60,276 bases of DNA from a virus, in the IMG/VR virus record IMGVR_UViG_3300036859_000206, positions 1 to 60,276 of that record, one strand, 5' to 3'. A program made the translations under genes and the position numbers. How positions within the stretch are numbered: the first letter of the stretch is position 1; the number at the start of each line of letters is the position of its first letter. The notes beneath the pieces are model-generated. The model saw only the letters and a program-made list of their open reading frames with translations. It ran no database searches and was not told the origin of the DNA. Positions 40,653 to 47,833 of the stretch are shown in pieces.

Positions 40653-41254
40653 CGCGTGACCTCCGGGCTCACCGTGATGTCGCCACCAACCAGCCGGTAC
40701 ACCGTTGACCCGTTGACAAGCTCGAGATCGTAGACACCCTTCGTAAACGTCAGCGCAGCGGTCGCCGTGGACGAGATCAGCAGCGCGATTCCGCCACCGG
40801 AGTCGAGGGTCATGCCGCCGTTCTCGGTCGTCAGCGAAACCAGCGTGGTATCCGACTTGACCGATGGCCTGATCTGCATGCGGCCGGTGAACCCGGTGAG
40901 GTCGAGCGGCGCGTTGTAGTAGAACACCCCGCCGCCGCCGTAGGTCTCGCCCGTGGTGTTTACCACCGCGGAGAACGTGTTCGAGCTGACCTTGGTGATC
41001 GCGACCGCACTGCGCCGCTTGCCGATCTCGTTGGCGCGCGCGTCAAGCTCCGACATACCCGACATGCCCTGGAACCACGCGAGTACCCTCTGCGTCGGCA
41101 ATCCATGCGCCGCAGAGGTGAACACGGTCGGGATCCCGGCCGTCACCGCGCTGATCGCCTTGCCTACGAGATCGGTCGACCAATAGATCGTCTTGGTAAA
41201 TGTGGCGCCCTGGATGATCTCAAGTCCTAGTTTGGCTGGCTGGATGTCGGTCAT
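40649..41254 (-). CDS. Phage tail-type structural protein
   Basis: 201 residues from ATG 41254. Begins IQPAKLGLEIIQGATFTKTI, a start common to small phage proteins with an immunoglobulin-like fold next to fibre genes, then DLTGFTGRMQIRPSVKSD and SSTATAALTFTKGVYDLELV. Ends by GTGA overlap with the fibre gene. Probable fibre adaptor or baseplate-like protein. Confidence 0.6.
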   Translation of the reverse strand: MTDIQPAKLGLEIIQGATFTKTIYWSTDLVGKAISAVTAGIPTVFTSAAHGLPTQRVLAWFQGMSGMSELDARANEIGKRRSAVAITKVSSNTFSAVVNTTGETYGGGGVFYYNAPLDLTGFTGRMQIRPSVKSDTTLVSLTTENGGMTLDSGGGIALLISSTATAALTFTKGVYDLELVNGSTVYRLVGGDITVSPEVTR

Positions 41255-41264
41255 GGCGCGGAGT

Positions 41265-41603
41265 CTACTTGATGACGCCGTTTTTCCGTAGGTTTTCGAT
41301 GCACAGCACGCACGCGTCGCCACGCTTTTCGCAAGCCTGGAGGATCGCATCATTGACGCTCGGCTCGAGCTTGCCATCGCGCATGACCGGCTTGCCGCAG
41401 ATTACCGCGTCCATTTCGTAGGCGGCCTTGAGCTGGTCGCAGGTTCCATCCGTCCAGCGCGGAAGCGGGACCAGTTTTCCGCACGGGACGAAGCACTCCT
41501 TCGGGCAATCGGCCGGAACCGGCTCCGGCTTTCCGATGATGCGACGTGCCGTCTCGCAGCCCGACAACAATACGAGCACGGCGAGGATCAGGGCGAGGCG
41601 CAT
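41265..41603 (-). CDS. Lipoprotein, probable outer spanin (Rz1-like)
   Basis: 112 residues from ATG 41603, with GGGAGA upstream. A lipoprotein signal, MRLALILAVLVLLSGCETAR, with lipobox LSGC and mature Cys. The mature part is Cys- and Pro-rich (PADCPKECFVPCGKLVPLPR). Follows the inner-spanin-like gene, so an outer-membrane lipoprotein partner is the best guess. Longer than typical Rz1. Confidence 0.65.
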   Translation of the reverse strand: MRLALILAVLVLLSGCETARRIIGKPEPVPADCPKECFVPCGKLVPLPRWTDGTCDQLKAAYEMDAVICGKPVMRDGKLEPSVNDAILQACEKRGDACVLCIENLRKNGVIK

Positions 41604-41605
41604 GT

Positions 41606-41956
41606 CTATCTCCCGGCGTTGCTGGCGTCGACTACCGTCGCGCCAACCTTGCACTTCGGGTCGAAAACGACGCTGACCTTGAGCGGTTGCTGCGCGCGAG
41701 CGGTTCCACTGCGCACAATCGCCAGGAGCGGCCCCATCGCCGCGGTAACGGCTGCCGCGTCGGCGGCGGCCTGGTCGGCGACTGCCGTAACCTGCGCGTC
41801 CTTGGCCGCCTTGTTCTTGGCGTTCTCGCGCTCCCAACGACTATTTTCGTCGGTCTTGCCTTCGACGTACCCTTGGTGGTGCTGCCAAACTCCCCAGCCC
41901 CATCCGCTGCCGATGGCGAGTACGCCGATCAGCAGATAGACGCCGAGAACGTTCAC
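41606..41956 (-). CDS. Inner spanin-like membrane protein (Rz-like)
   Basis: 116 residues from GTG 41956, which overlaps the upstream TGA as GTGA. One N-terminal membrane helix (VLGVYLLIGVLAIGSGWGWG) then a periplasmic helical region rich in Ala, Lys and Glu (RWERENAKNKAAKDAQVTAV) and a small C-terminal domain with FDPKCKVGATVVD. Type-II topology with periplasmic coiled coil fits an inner-membrane spanin. Confidence 0.65.
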   Translation of the reverse strand: MNVLGVYLLIGVLAIGSGWGWGVWQHHQGYVEGKTDENSRWERENAKNKAAKDAQVTAVADQAAADAAAVTAAMGPLLAIVRSGTARAQQPLKVSVVFDPKCKVGATVVDASNAGR

Positions 41957-42093
41957 GGCAGCAGCAGCAGCGCGGCGAGCTGCCCTCGAGTCCAAGTATA
42001 GGGCTTGCGCCATTTCTCCGGCAGCCAGGACGGGCGGACGAATAACACGCTCAAGCCGGAAGCCCACGTGACGATCAAAAGGAACGTGCTCAT
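41953..42093 (-). CDS. Small membrane protein in the lysis cluster
   Basis: 46 residues from ATG 42093, with AGAGAGG upstream. One membrane helix (FLLIVTWASGLSVLFVR) then a Trp-rich basic stretch. GTGA overlap to the spanin and ATGA overlap from the gene before. Could be an antiholin, pinholin or spanin accessory; no family recognised. Confidence 0.55.
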   Translation of the reverse strand: MSTFLLIVTWASGLSVLFVRPSWLPEKWRKPYTWTRGQLAALLLLP

Positions 42094-42179
42094 CTGGAAT
42101 ACCTCTCTGCGATCCAATCCCACAGCAGTATCAGCGCCATCGCGAGGCCGAACAGGAAGCGGAGTGCGCGATCCATCAT
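42090..42179 (-). CDS. 29-residue membrane micro-protein
   Basis: MMDRALRFLFGLAMALILLW then DWIAERYSR. ATG 42179 overlaps the holin-like stop by ATGA and its own stop overlaps the next start by ATGA, so it is bracketed by coupled genes on both sides. One transmembrane helix with a charged C-terminal end. Perhaps a holin regulator or second holin. Confidence 0.55.
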   Translation of the reverse strand: MMDRALRFLFGLAMALILLWDWIAERYSR

Positions 42180-42685
42180 GGTGCTGCCGGCGTCGACGTG
42201 ACCTTGGTCGTCGATGTCCCGTCAGCCGCCTGCTCAATTTCGACCACTTGAGACGGCGGAGCTGCCGGCGCCTGCGGAGGCGGCGGCGCACCAGCCCAAC
42301 GCGGGATCACGAAGGTGATAATCGCATCGATCAATTTGTTAATGACCGGCGAGCCTATGCCCACCAGGATCAGCAGGAACCACCAGATACCCAACTCCTT
42401 GAGCTTGATCTGGACGGCGTACAAGAGGAATGCCCACAGCGCGACCTCGAGGCAGGCCATCTGCACGATGTACTGCGAGCGCACCTTGCCGTCCGGACCA
42501 CGCAAGGTATCGAGGAGATCGAACGCTTTGCTCTCGTCCCGAGACGCCCGCATCAGCATCAGGATTTGGAACGACACCAGCATGAACAGGATCAGCCCGA
42601 GGGCCGACCGCTCGGTCGACAGTGCGTTGGCGAGCCCTGTGAGGAGCCCACCCATGTGATCGAATAGGGCGAGGAAAAATTCCAT
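42176..42685 (-). CDS. Putative holin
   Basis: 169 residues with three membrane helices: ALGLILFMLVSFQILMLM, then VQMACLEVALWAFLLYAV, then GIWWFLLILVGIGSPVINKL, followed by a soluble Pro/Ala-rich tail ending TKVTSTPAAP. Directly follows the endolysin (TGATG overlap) and precedes the spanin-type genes, so a holin is the natural role. No family recognised with certainty. Confidence 0.6.
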   Translation of the reverse strand: MEFFLALFDHMGGLLTGLANALSTERSALGLILFMLVSFQILMLMRASRDESKAFDLLDTLRGPDGKVRSQYIVQMACLEVALWAFLLYAVQIKLKELGIWWFLLILVGIGSPVINKLIDAIITFVIPRWAGAPPPPQAPAAPPSQVVEIEQAADGTSTTKVTSTPAAP

Positions 42686-43239
42686 CAGTTCAGGCCCAGG
42701 CGAGCCTTCGCTCGCTCATAGAATATTTCGCGGCGCGCGATGTTGGTCAGCCCGCCGTTGACCAGCCGCGTCACGCGTCTGAAATCGCGACGATCTGCCG
42801 CATCATCGATGCGCCGGTCCCACCAGAACGCGCAGGCGGCGAACGCGCCCCAGGTTGGCGACTTCAGTTCATCCGGATGCGCGACCAGATCCACCCCTAC
42901 CCGCTTGGTGTCGAGCAGGGTATTGAGGCGTTCGTATGCCCCGCGACCGGTGTGCTCGATCGGCCCGCGGCCACGATAACGATAACCGTCTCCCGCCCTG
43001 ACATTCCCTAGGTCGTGCCGCCCCTCATAGCTCAGCTGCGTCTTCGTCGGGCCCCAGATCTCTTCCACAAAGTGCAGCTCGCCGCTCTCTTCCGCGATGG
43101 TCGCCAGGAAGGCGGCGTATTCGATCGGCTGGTCTACCTCGTAGCGCTTCATCGATGACGTGAGCGGGACATACCACGCGTCGATGACCTTCGCGCAGTT
43201 TGGCATGACGTAGACGAAGTCCTCCTTGGTGAGGATCAC
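42685..43239 (-). CDS. Endolysin, GH19 chitinase/muramidase-like
   Basis: 184 residues from GTG 43239 (GTGA overlap). GH19-type glycosidase motifs: AFLATIAEESGELHFVEEIW with the presumed catalytic Glu at 51 (the usual HES is EES here), then YEGRHDLGNVRAGDGYRYRG and RGPIEHTGRGAYERLN, the substrate-binding loop. It hydrolyses peptidoglycan. No signal peptide, so release depends on a holin. Next to the holin-like gene. Confidence 0.85.
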   Translation of the reverse strand: MILTKEDFVYVMPNCAKVIDAWYVPLTSSMKRYEVDQPIEYAAFLATIAEESGELHFVEEIWGPTKTQLSYEGRHDLGNVRAGDGYRYRGRGPIEHTGRGAYERLNTLLDTKRVGVDLVAHPDELKSPTWGAFAACAFWWDRRIDDAADRRDFRRVTRLVNGGLTNIARREIFYERAKARLGLN

Positions 43240-43511
43240 AGGCACAGCGCCTCCAGCGCGTCGTCGTATTGGGTCGTCGCTTGCTCCTTGCACGCCGGCA
43301 CATCATGGGCTGTATCGCACTTGCGGTACTCGACGTTGAATGTCGCCCGCGCCTCCTGCTGCTTGAGGATCAGCTGCTCACCCTGCGGGCATTGCGCGTG
43401 CGTGGCGACCGGCTGTTCCGGCGGTGCTGGCTTCGTGCAGCCATGCGCGAGGATGATGGCGCTCAAAACTGCGCCGGCGAACAGGACCCCAATGGCGGCG
43501 CGTGTGCTCAT
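43236..43511 (-). CDS. Small lipoprotein-like protein
   Basis: 91 residues from ATG 43511 (TGATG overlap). MSTRAAIGVLFAGAVLSAII followed by LAHGCTKPAPPEQPV is a membrane segment with a possible lipobox (LAHGC). The mature region has four more Cys and a long helix (LILKQQEARATFNVEYRKC). A second outer-spanin candidate or other envelope protein. Confidence 0.55.
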   Translation of the reverse strand: MSTRAAIGVLFAGAVLSAIILAHGCTKPAPPEQPVATHAQCPQGEQLILKQQEARATFNVEYRKCDTAHDVPACKEQATTQYDDALEALCL

Positions 43512-43723
43512 CAACAGTCCCCGTGATTCTCATCATCTGGCTTCGCCGACGGCCATGGCGTTCTGCGGCCAATGGGCCCAGGCGAGTTCCACGATTCGGG
43601 GAACCGGACGGCGCCCAAGCGCTGTTGGCGTTTTTCCTCCGGTTTGTGGATGCGCCACGCAGCGAAGCCCGATAGCGCAGCGAGGAGCACGCCGGCGACT
43701 ACGATCCACAATCCTGCGCTCAT
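43511..43723 (-). CDS. Small membrane protein
   Basis: 70 residues; N-terminal membrane helix LWIVVAGVLLAALSGFAAWR then a basic, Pro-rich tail (FPESWNSPGPIGRRTPWPSA). ATGA coupling to the previous gene. Role unknown, probably within the lysis/envelope set. Confidence 0.55.
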   Translation of the reverse strand: MSAGLWIVVAGVLLAALSGFAAWRIHKPEEKRQQRLGAVRFPESWNSPGPIGRRTPWPSAKPDDENHGDC

Positions 43724-44166
43724 TCGATTCTCCGCACGAAACCGAAAAACCCCTGGTCGTCCACGCGCAACGTCAGCTCACAGCGTACTCCGGATAGGTA
43801 GATCACGGCGTCCATTTCGCGCCGGTCGCTGATCGCGCTGACGTATATCTCGACGTCGCCACGGCGCAAACAATCGAAAAACCCGAATCCTTCCAGGTGT
43901 TCGGGCGAGCGCATGGCAATGTGCCGGAGTCGCCGGTTGGTCGTGAGCCAGCGGCCGGCTGGATCGGCGGTAAACATGCCGATGTGCAGCACGTAGAGCA
44001 GCCCGGCGCTGACCCGCTCAGCTCGGTCAATACTACGTTGCTTGGCCCATTGGTTTTCGCGCCACCAGGGTCGGATGCGCAGCTGCCACAGCGCCCATGC
44101 GGCGCCGGCCGTGGCGCCGACTGCGGAGAGTTTCCCGGCTGCACTGGCGATCTCCCCGAGGTCCAC
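43720..44166 (-). CDS. Membrane-anchored PAS-like protein
   Basis: 148 residues from GTG 44166. A possible membrane or amphipathic helix at the N-terminus (LSAVGATAGAAWALWQLRIR), basic linker, then a PAS-like core: LLYVLHIGMFTADPAGRWLT, TNRRLRHI, LEGFGFFDCLRRGDVEIY, and AVIYLSGVRCELTLRVDDQG, following the GxFxTDxxGRxxxxNxxL pattern. PAS domains sense small molecules or mediate dimerisation. No kinase or cyclase output is attached. Found before the lysis genes. Confidence 0.5.
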   Translation of the reverse strand: MDLGEIASAAGKLSAVGATAGAAWALWQLRIRPWWRENQWAKQRSIDRAERVSAGLLYVLHIGMFTADPAGRWLTTNRRLRHIAMRSPEHLEGFGFFDCLRRGDVEIYVSAISDRREMDAVIYLSGVRCELTLRVDDQGFFGFVRRIE

Positions 44167-44295
44167 TCAGCCGCCCCAATGCGCCGGAAATATCGACTTT
44201 GGCCGCATTGGATCCGCTGGCAACGTCCGACGACACGCGACGTAAAAGGCCAAGGTCATCGATCCGATCCCGATCCCGAGCAGCATCCAGGGCAT
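44167..44295 (-). CDS. Small membrane protein
   Basis: 42 residues from ATG 44295 with AGGAG about 8 bases upstream: MPWMLLGIGIGSMTLAFYVA then CRRTLPADPMRPKS. One membrane helix plus a basic tail. Its TGA is immediately followed by the GTG of the PAS-like gene. Confidence 0.55.
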   Translation of the reverse strand: MPWMLLGIGIGSMTLAFYVACRRTLPADPMRPKSIFPAHWGG

Positions 44296-44337
44296 GGCAC
44301 GGCTCCTGCGCGTGGTGGCGCCGAGCGTATCCTGTGG

Positions 44338-44709
44338 TCAAGCGTGCCGCAAGTCCGCTGGTTTTACCGGCGAGAACATCGCTTCGGCTTGCTCCAGCGC
44401 CCAGGTTTGCAGATCGCGATCAACCACCATCCAGATACCGCCATCGCCACGTTTCATCGACTGGCGCAATGCCGCCAAGATGAACAGCGCGCGGTTGATC
44501 CGGCGGTCTGGGTGTTCCAGATACTCAAGGGCGCGTTCGAGGCCGGCGACAATGGCCTTGGTTTCACGGTCACGGTCGAATTGCACGGTGGATTTTCGGC
44601 CACGATACCAACGCAACAATTCGCGTAATTCACGGATATCGTCTGGGGTCGCCGGCATGGCTATGACCGGCTCGTTCGTGGGGGCGCTGGCAGGCGCATG
44701 GGCTTGCAT
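44338..44709 (-). CDS. Hypothetical helical protein
   Basis: 123 residues from ATG 44709. Mainly charged helices: DDIRELRELLRWYRGRKST, KAIVAGLERALEYLEHPDRR, AALRQSMKRGDGG, and an amphipathic end. Function unknown. Longer reading upstream overlaps another gene and was trimmed. Confidence 0.55.
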   Translation of the reverse strand: MQAHAPASAPTNEPVIAMPATPDDIRELRELLRWYRGRKSTVQFDRDRETKAIVAGLERALEYLEHPDRRINRALFILAALRQSMKRGDGGIWMVVDRDLQTWALEQAEAMFSPVKPADLRHA

Positions 44710-44713
44710 ATCA

Positions 44714-44905
44714 TCACGGCTTGCCCGGCTTGCCGACCGCCGGTGCGTGTAGCTCCAAACGCTCCACGCGCCATTCCAAGCCGCGCAGCCGTGTCTCATT
44801 GCCCTGCACCCAGTGCACCACGCTATTGACCACCAGCATGGTCAGGGAGACGCCGAGGCCAGCCCAGAACTGGGGGCGTACGTCGTGTGGTGTTCTTTTG
44901 GCCAC
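44714..44905 (-). CDS. XhlA-like small membrane protein
   Basis: 63 residues from GTG 44905. One membrane helix (FWAGLGVSLTMLVVNSVVHW) followed by a heptad-like helix RLRGLEWRVERLEL. The arrangement resembles haemolysin XhlA-type phage lysis accessory proteins in mirror order; assignment is tentative. Confidence 0.45.
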   Translation of the reverse strand: MAKRTPHDVRPQFWAGLGVSLTMLVVNSVVHWVQGNETRLRGLEWRVERLELHAPAVGKPGKP

Positions 44906-45181
44906 CTAGACCACCGGCGCGTCAAGGTGGTCGGCGCAGCGATGTTCGGATATTCGCGGCCTGATCCAGCGCGATAAAAATGCTTCCGTGGCGTCCATGG
45001 AGTCGAGCCCGACGCAGCGCTGGCAGTCGCAACACACCGGATTAAGGCTTGGAGTCGCCGTCCCATCCGGCTGCGCGATCCACGCCACATCCCCAAGGCA
45101 GCGACGTGGCCCAGTCGCTGCCCCGACGTCGGAGCCGGCGGCTGGGATCGCATACAACGCCGGTCGCGACCTCTTGTTCAT
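44906..45181 (-). CDS. Small Cys-rich hypothetical protein
   Basis: 91 residues from ATG 45181. PVCCDCQRCVGLDSMDATEA is a possible metal-binding Cys cluster. The remainder is Arg/Pro/Ala-rich. Its TAG is followed directly by the next GTG. No family recognised. Confidence 0.5.
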   Translation of the reverse strand: MNKRSRPALYAIPAAGSDVGAATGPRRCLGDVAWIAQPDGTATPSLNPVCCDCQRCVGLDSMDATEAFLSRWIRPRISEHRCADHLDAPVV

Positions 45182-45187
45182 TGGCGC

Positions 45188-45700
45188 TCAGCCACCGGAC
45201 ACGAAGCGCGGATCGTTCGGGTCGGCGCCGATCGACTCGTCGTAGCGCAATGCCTCGAGTTTGGCGCTGATGACCGCCGCCACGGTCTCTTCCTTGCCAA
45301 TTGCGGTAACGCGCGGCAATTTCTCGTCGCTGGTCGCGTCGGCATAGGCCCAGCGCGGCTGATTCAGCGATGAGCCGGCGATTTCTGTGCTGCGGTGGAT
45401 GACGTAGGCGTCGTCCTCATTCAGCCCGAAGGTCGTAATGGCATCGTTGACCACGAATCGTTCGCCGAGCACAGGGATGACGACGCCAGCACGCTGTTCG
45501 CGTTCCCGCTGCCGTTGCAACAGCTCTCGATCTTCCGGTCCCAATTCGTCGTATTCGCGCCGACGCACACTGCGGGTGACCGGATCGTAGTCGGCCATGT
45601 CGTTGACGTAGACCCGGCCACCACCGAAGCCCGTGTGCGCCGCGCCGCCGAAGACCACGGCCTCGAGGGCCGCCAGTCGAGTTTCGATCTGCGATTTCAT
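45188..45700 (-). CDS. Hypothetical protein, late operon
   Basis: 170 residues. The second of two ATGs (45700) is chosen because AAGGAGGG ends 3 bases before the first and 6 before the second. An N-terminal coiled segment (SQIETRLAALEAVVF), then RVYVNDMADYDPVTRSVRRR, a charged helix and a PVLGERFVVNDAITTFGL beta segment. Unknown function; probably structural. Confidence 0.6.
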   Translation of the reverse strand: MKSQIETRLAALEAVVFGGAAHTGFGGGRVYVNDMADYDPVTRSVRRREYDELGPEDRELLQRQREREQRAGVVIPVLGERFVVNDAITTFGLNEDDAYVIHRSTEIAGSSLNQPRWAYADATSDEKLPRVTAIGKEETVAAVISAKLEALRYDESIGADPNDPRFVSGG

Positions 45701-45709
45701 CATCCCTCC

Positions 45710-46360
45710 TTACGCCAAGGTTGCGGTGGCAGCCACGTAGATCCATTTACCAGCCGCGCCGCCGACGAGCACGAGGTTGTCGCCCACGTCGTTGAAGGTC
45801 GCGGTCTCGGTCGTGTGGCCGGTGACGTTGGTCAGCGCCAGCGTGCAGTCGCCGTTGTCGGTGGTCATCTCGATCACCTTCACCGCCCCGACCATGGAGG
45901 CATCTGGCGCCGCGAGCGTGTAGGCCCCGGTGCCGGTATCGGCGAGCTTGGTGAACCGCTTGACTACCGAGATCGCGCCGTCGGCGGTCAGCGTCTCGGT
46001 CTGCGCGGAGACATCGGCCGCGAGGTTGATCTCCGCCGCGGTCGCCCCGAGCGTGGTGCCCGCCGGATCCTTCAGGACGCCGTAGGTGAGGACGCCGGTC
46101 GCTGGGAGCACGAGGTCTTCGCCGGCGTCCAGGACGAGCGCCTTCGATGCCTCGCCGGTGCCGGCGGTGACGTCGAGCGCGTTGAGGACCGTGGGCGTGC
46201 CGGCCGGGGTGCCGGTGCCGACGATGCACGCGTACTCGGCGCCGTTCTCGCCCGTGCGGATAGGCGGGCCGATTGGTTCGGCCGGGAGCGCGGCCTCGAG
46301 CGCTACGGCTAGATTCTCGATCGAGTTCGCCGTGACCGGCGTGAACGCGGTAAATGCCAT
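45710..46360 (-). CDS. Phage structural protein (tail or fibre-related)
   Basis: 216 residues from ATG 46360, with GGAGGG 10 bases upstream. N-terminal FTPVTANSIENLAVALEAAL then a Gly/Thr/Ala-rich beta region (ATAAEINLAADVSAQTETLT; YTLAAPDASMVGAVKVIEMT), ending GGAAGKWIYVAATATLA. Resembles receptor-binding or decoration proteins built of beta repeats. First gene after a structured leader. Confidence 0.6.
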   Translation of the reverse strand: MAFTAFTPVTANSIENLAVALEAALPAEPIGPPIRTGENGAEYACIVGTGTPAGTPTVLNALDVTAGTGEASKALVLDAGEDLVLPATGVLTYGVLKDPAGTTLGATAAEINLAADVSAQTETLTADGAISVVKRFTKLADTGTGAYTLAAPDASMVGAVKVIEMTTDNGDCTLALTNVTGHTTETATFNDVGDNLVLVGGAAGKWIYVAATATLA

Positions 46361-46433
46361 GACTGTCCCTCCAGCCACGACGGCGTGGCGGCTGCGCGGA
46401 GGCTACAGTCAAAGCGCCTGCGGTGCAAATTGG

Positions 46434-46497
46434 TCGTAGCGGCCTGATCGGCTGACGATGGCTGACCTACCGTGGGTAGGAGGCTCAGCCGCTACGA
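46434..46497 (-). ncRNA. Candidate structured RNA element (possible alternating pairing)
   Basis: TCGTAGCGGC (46434-46443) pairs exactly with GCCGCTACGA (46488-46497). A second stem, GGCTGA (46460-46465) with TCAGCC (46485-46490), stacks on CCTACC-GTG-GGTAGG (46466-46480). The two pairings share 46488-46490, so they compete. Lies in the 5' leader of the gene at 45710-46360. No known riboswitch class recognised. Confidence 0.45.
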
Positions 46498-46647
46498 GAT
46501 AGGTCACGCACTTGTGAGCAGGCGCACTCCACACGACTAGCGTAGGTCGCAACCCGCACACGCAGCTTACCACCGCGAGAAAATGGCCGTATCTGGCACC
46601 GTACGGCCCGACGGTGGAGGGTGCGATGTACCGCACCGCCAGACGAT

Positions 46648-46734
46648 CCGCCTCACACCTTCCGCATCGGGCGGCCCGCATGCGGTGTCAGCAATCCCGA
46701 ACCCCTTTAGCTCTGGATTTTTGGTGTGAGGCGG
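46648..46734. repeat. 12-bp inverted repeat with inner hairpin
   Basis: CCGCCTCACACC (46648-46659) and GGTGTGAGGCGG (46723-46734) are perfect complements around 63 bases. Inside, CCGCAT (about 46662-46667) pairs with ATGCGG, around CGGG/CCCG. A protein site or RNA structure; no ORF crosses it. Confidence 0.6.
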
Positions 46735-46954
46735 GTCGTGTTCAGTGGCTCGTGAGGCTATTCAGTGTTGACCATCTCTGGCCGGCATGAGCAGGCTGCC
46801 CCTAGGCGCCGCTTGGCCGCTTACGCAACACCGCTGTCCACCGCAGGATAGTGAGCCAATCTCCCTACGCGCGTCGTTCAAGGCCGGCGCCATCCCGAGG
46901 TGGCCGGCTCACCTGTGCACTCGCTGTGGGGAGCAGCGATCGGGATTTTCGGTG

Positions 46955-47025
46955 AGCGGACTACAGGAATCGAACCCGTCTGAGTGGGTTGGAAGCCCAC
47001 CGCCTAACCTCTCGGCCAAGCCCGC
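46955..47025 (-). tRNA. tRNA-Gly (anticodon UCC)
   Basis: Leftward cloverleaf: acceptor GCGGGCT / AGTCCGC (7 bp, one G-U), D-arm with GAGAGGTTA loop, anticodon stem GTGGG / CCCAC enclosing loop CTTCCAA (anticodon TCC), T-arm with loop TTCGATT. The 3' CCA is not encoded. It would read GGA/GGG glycine codons. Only tRNA in the window; its variable loop is short. Confidence 0.93.
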
Positions 47026-47032
47026 GTATTCG

Positions 47033-47170
47033 TCAGTCGGTCCGCTTCCCCTGCGCCTCCAGAAACGCCCCGAGCTTACTCTCGATCGCGCGCAGTTTGG
47101 AGTGGTGCATGTGGAGGTAGACCAGGCCGGCAGCGATGGCGATCAACACCACGACGTCGAAGATGCTCAT
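47033..47170 (-). CDS. 45-residue membrane protein
   Basis: From ATG 47170 with GGAGG 7 bases upstream: MSIFDVVVLIAIAAGLVYLH then a helical charged segment (SKLRAIESKLGAFLEAQGKR). One membrane helix plus a coiled tail. Sits between the tRNA and a basic protein. Role unknown, perhaps lysis- or envelope-related. Confidence 0.6.
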   Translation of the reverse strand: MSIFDVVVLIAIAAGLVYLHMHHSKLRAIESKLGAFLEAQGKRTD

Positions 47171-47191
47171 GTGTTGCCTCCAGTGGCGACT

Positions 47192-47434
47192 TCATCGATT
47201 CTTCGCGCGAGACTTTGATGCCATCTTGTTGCGTTTGCGGTTCTTCTCTTTCTTGCGGACGCCAGCCGCCCAACGCGCTAGCTTGCCGCCAGACTTCAGG
47301 CTCAGCATAGCCGATTTCTCCCCGCGGAGCTTCTTGACGGCGGCCGATCGCAGTTCTGCCGGAAGCGGCAGGAAACCGCTGCGATCCGTGAGCGTGGTGA
47401 TGTCCGCAACAACTTCGCCACTATGCGGGTTCAT
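47192..47434 (-). CDS. Small basic hypothetical protein
   Basis: 80 residues from ATG 47434 (ATGA overlap). N-terminal MNPHSGEVVADITTLTDRSG, C-terminal strongly basic (ARWAAGVRKKEKNRKRNKM) ending KSRAKNR. A nucleic-acid-binding role is likely from charge alone. No family recognised. Confidence 0.6.
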   Translation of the reverse strand: MNPHSGEVVADITTLTDRSGFLPLPAELRSAAVKKLRGEKSAMLSLKSGGKLARWAAGVRKKEKNRKRNKMASKSRAKNR

Positions 47435-47820
47435 GCCGGCGTCGTCCCGCGCGCCAACCGCTCCTTCAACGCGTACCCGAGCAAGCTCCAGCACTTCCCC
47501 ACCGCATTCTGCCGCGCAATCTTCCGCCCGAGCTCCGCGTCGAAATTCTCGGGCGATGCACAGGCGGATTCGCCGGTGACCGTGAAGCCGTTGGTCAGCA
47601 CCAGCACACAGAACGTCAGCAGAGACAGTGGTCCCTCCACCTCGTCGTCCGTGTGGCGCACGATCCGGTATCCGCCGGTGATCTCCTTCACGCGACGCAC
47701 GGCCTCGTCCGCGGTGAAATACACCTCTGCGCAGATCGCCGCCTCGATGTCCGCCACCGTCACCCGCGGCGCCACCAGCCCCTTCGCCACGATTTCCTCT
47801 TCGATGCTTACGTGGGTCAT
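47431..47820 (-). CDS. Gp49-family phage protein
   Basis: 129 residues from ATG 47820 with GGAGA upstream. THVSIEEEIVAKGLVAPRVT, then VADIEAAICAEVYFTADEAV and PLSLLTFCVLVLTNGFTVTG, with ENFDAELGRKIARQNAVGKC, matches the phage Gp49-like family of unknown function (small proteins that often occur near lysis or early genes). Confidence 0.65.
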   Translation of the reverse strand: MTHVSIEEEIVAKGLVAPRVTVADIEAAICAEVYFTADEAVRRVKEITGGYRIVRHTDDEVEGPLSLLTFCVLVLTNGFTVTGESACASPENFDAELGRKIARQNAVGKCWSLLGYALKERLARGTTPA

Positions 47821-47833
47821 TTCTGGTCTCCGT

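Larger units (their letters stand above)
46361..46954. other. Intergenic region with structured leader
   Basis: About 590 bases without a credible gene. It holds a hairpin cluster at 46434-46497 and an inverted repeat at 46648-46734; short overlapping reading frames here have no ribosome-binding sites. Most likely an untranslated leader or regulatory zone of the leftward transcript. Confidence 0.6.

Noticed and set aside
42740-42979. Small plus-strand ORF over the endolysin
   Set aside because: Shadow of the GH19 endolysin frame.
46409-46681. 90-codon leftward frame in the gene-free region
   Set aside because: No start signal, Arg/Cys-rich random-looking composition and overlap with the hairpin cluster.
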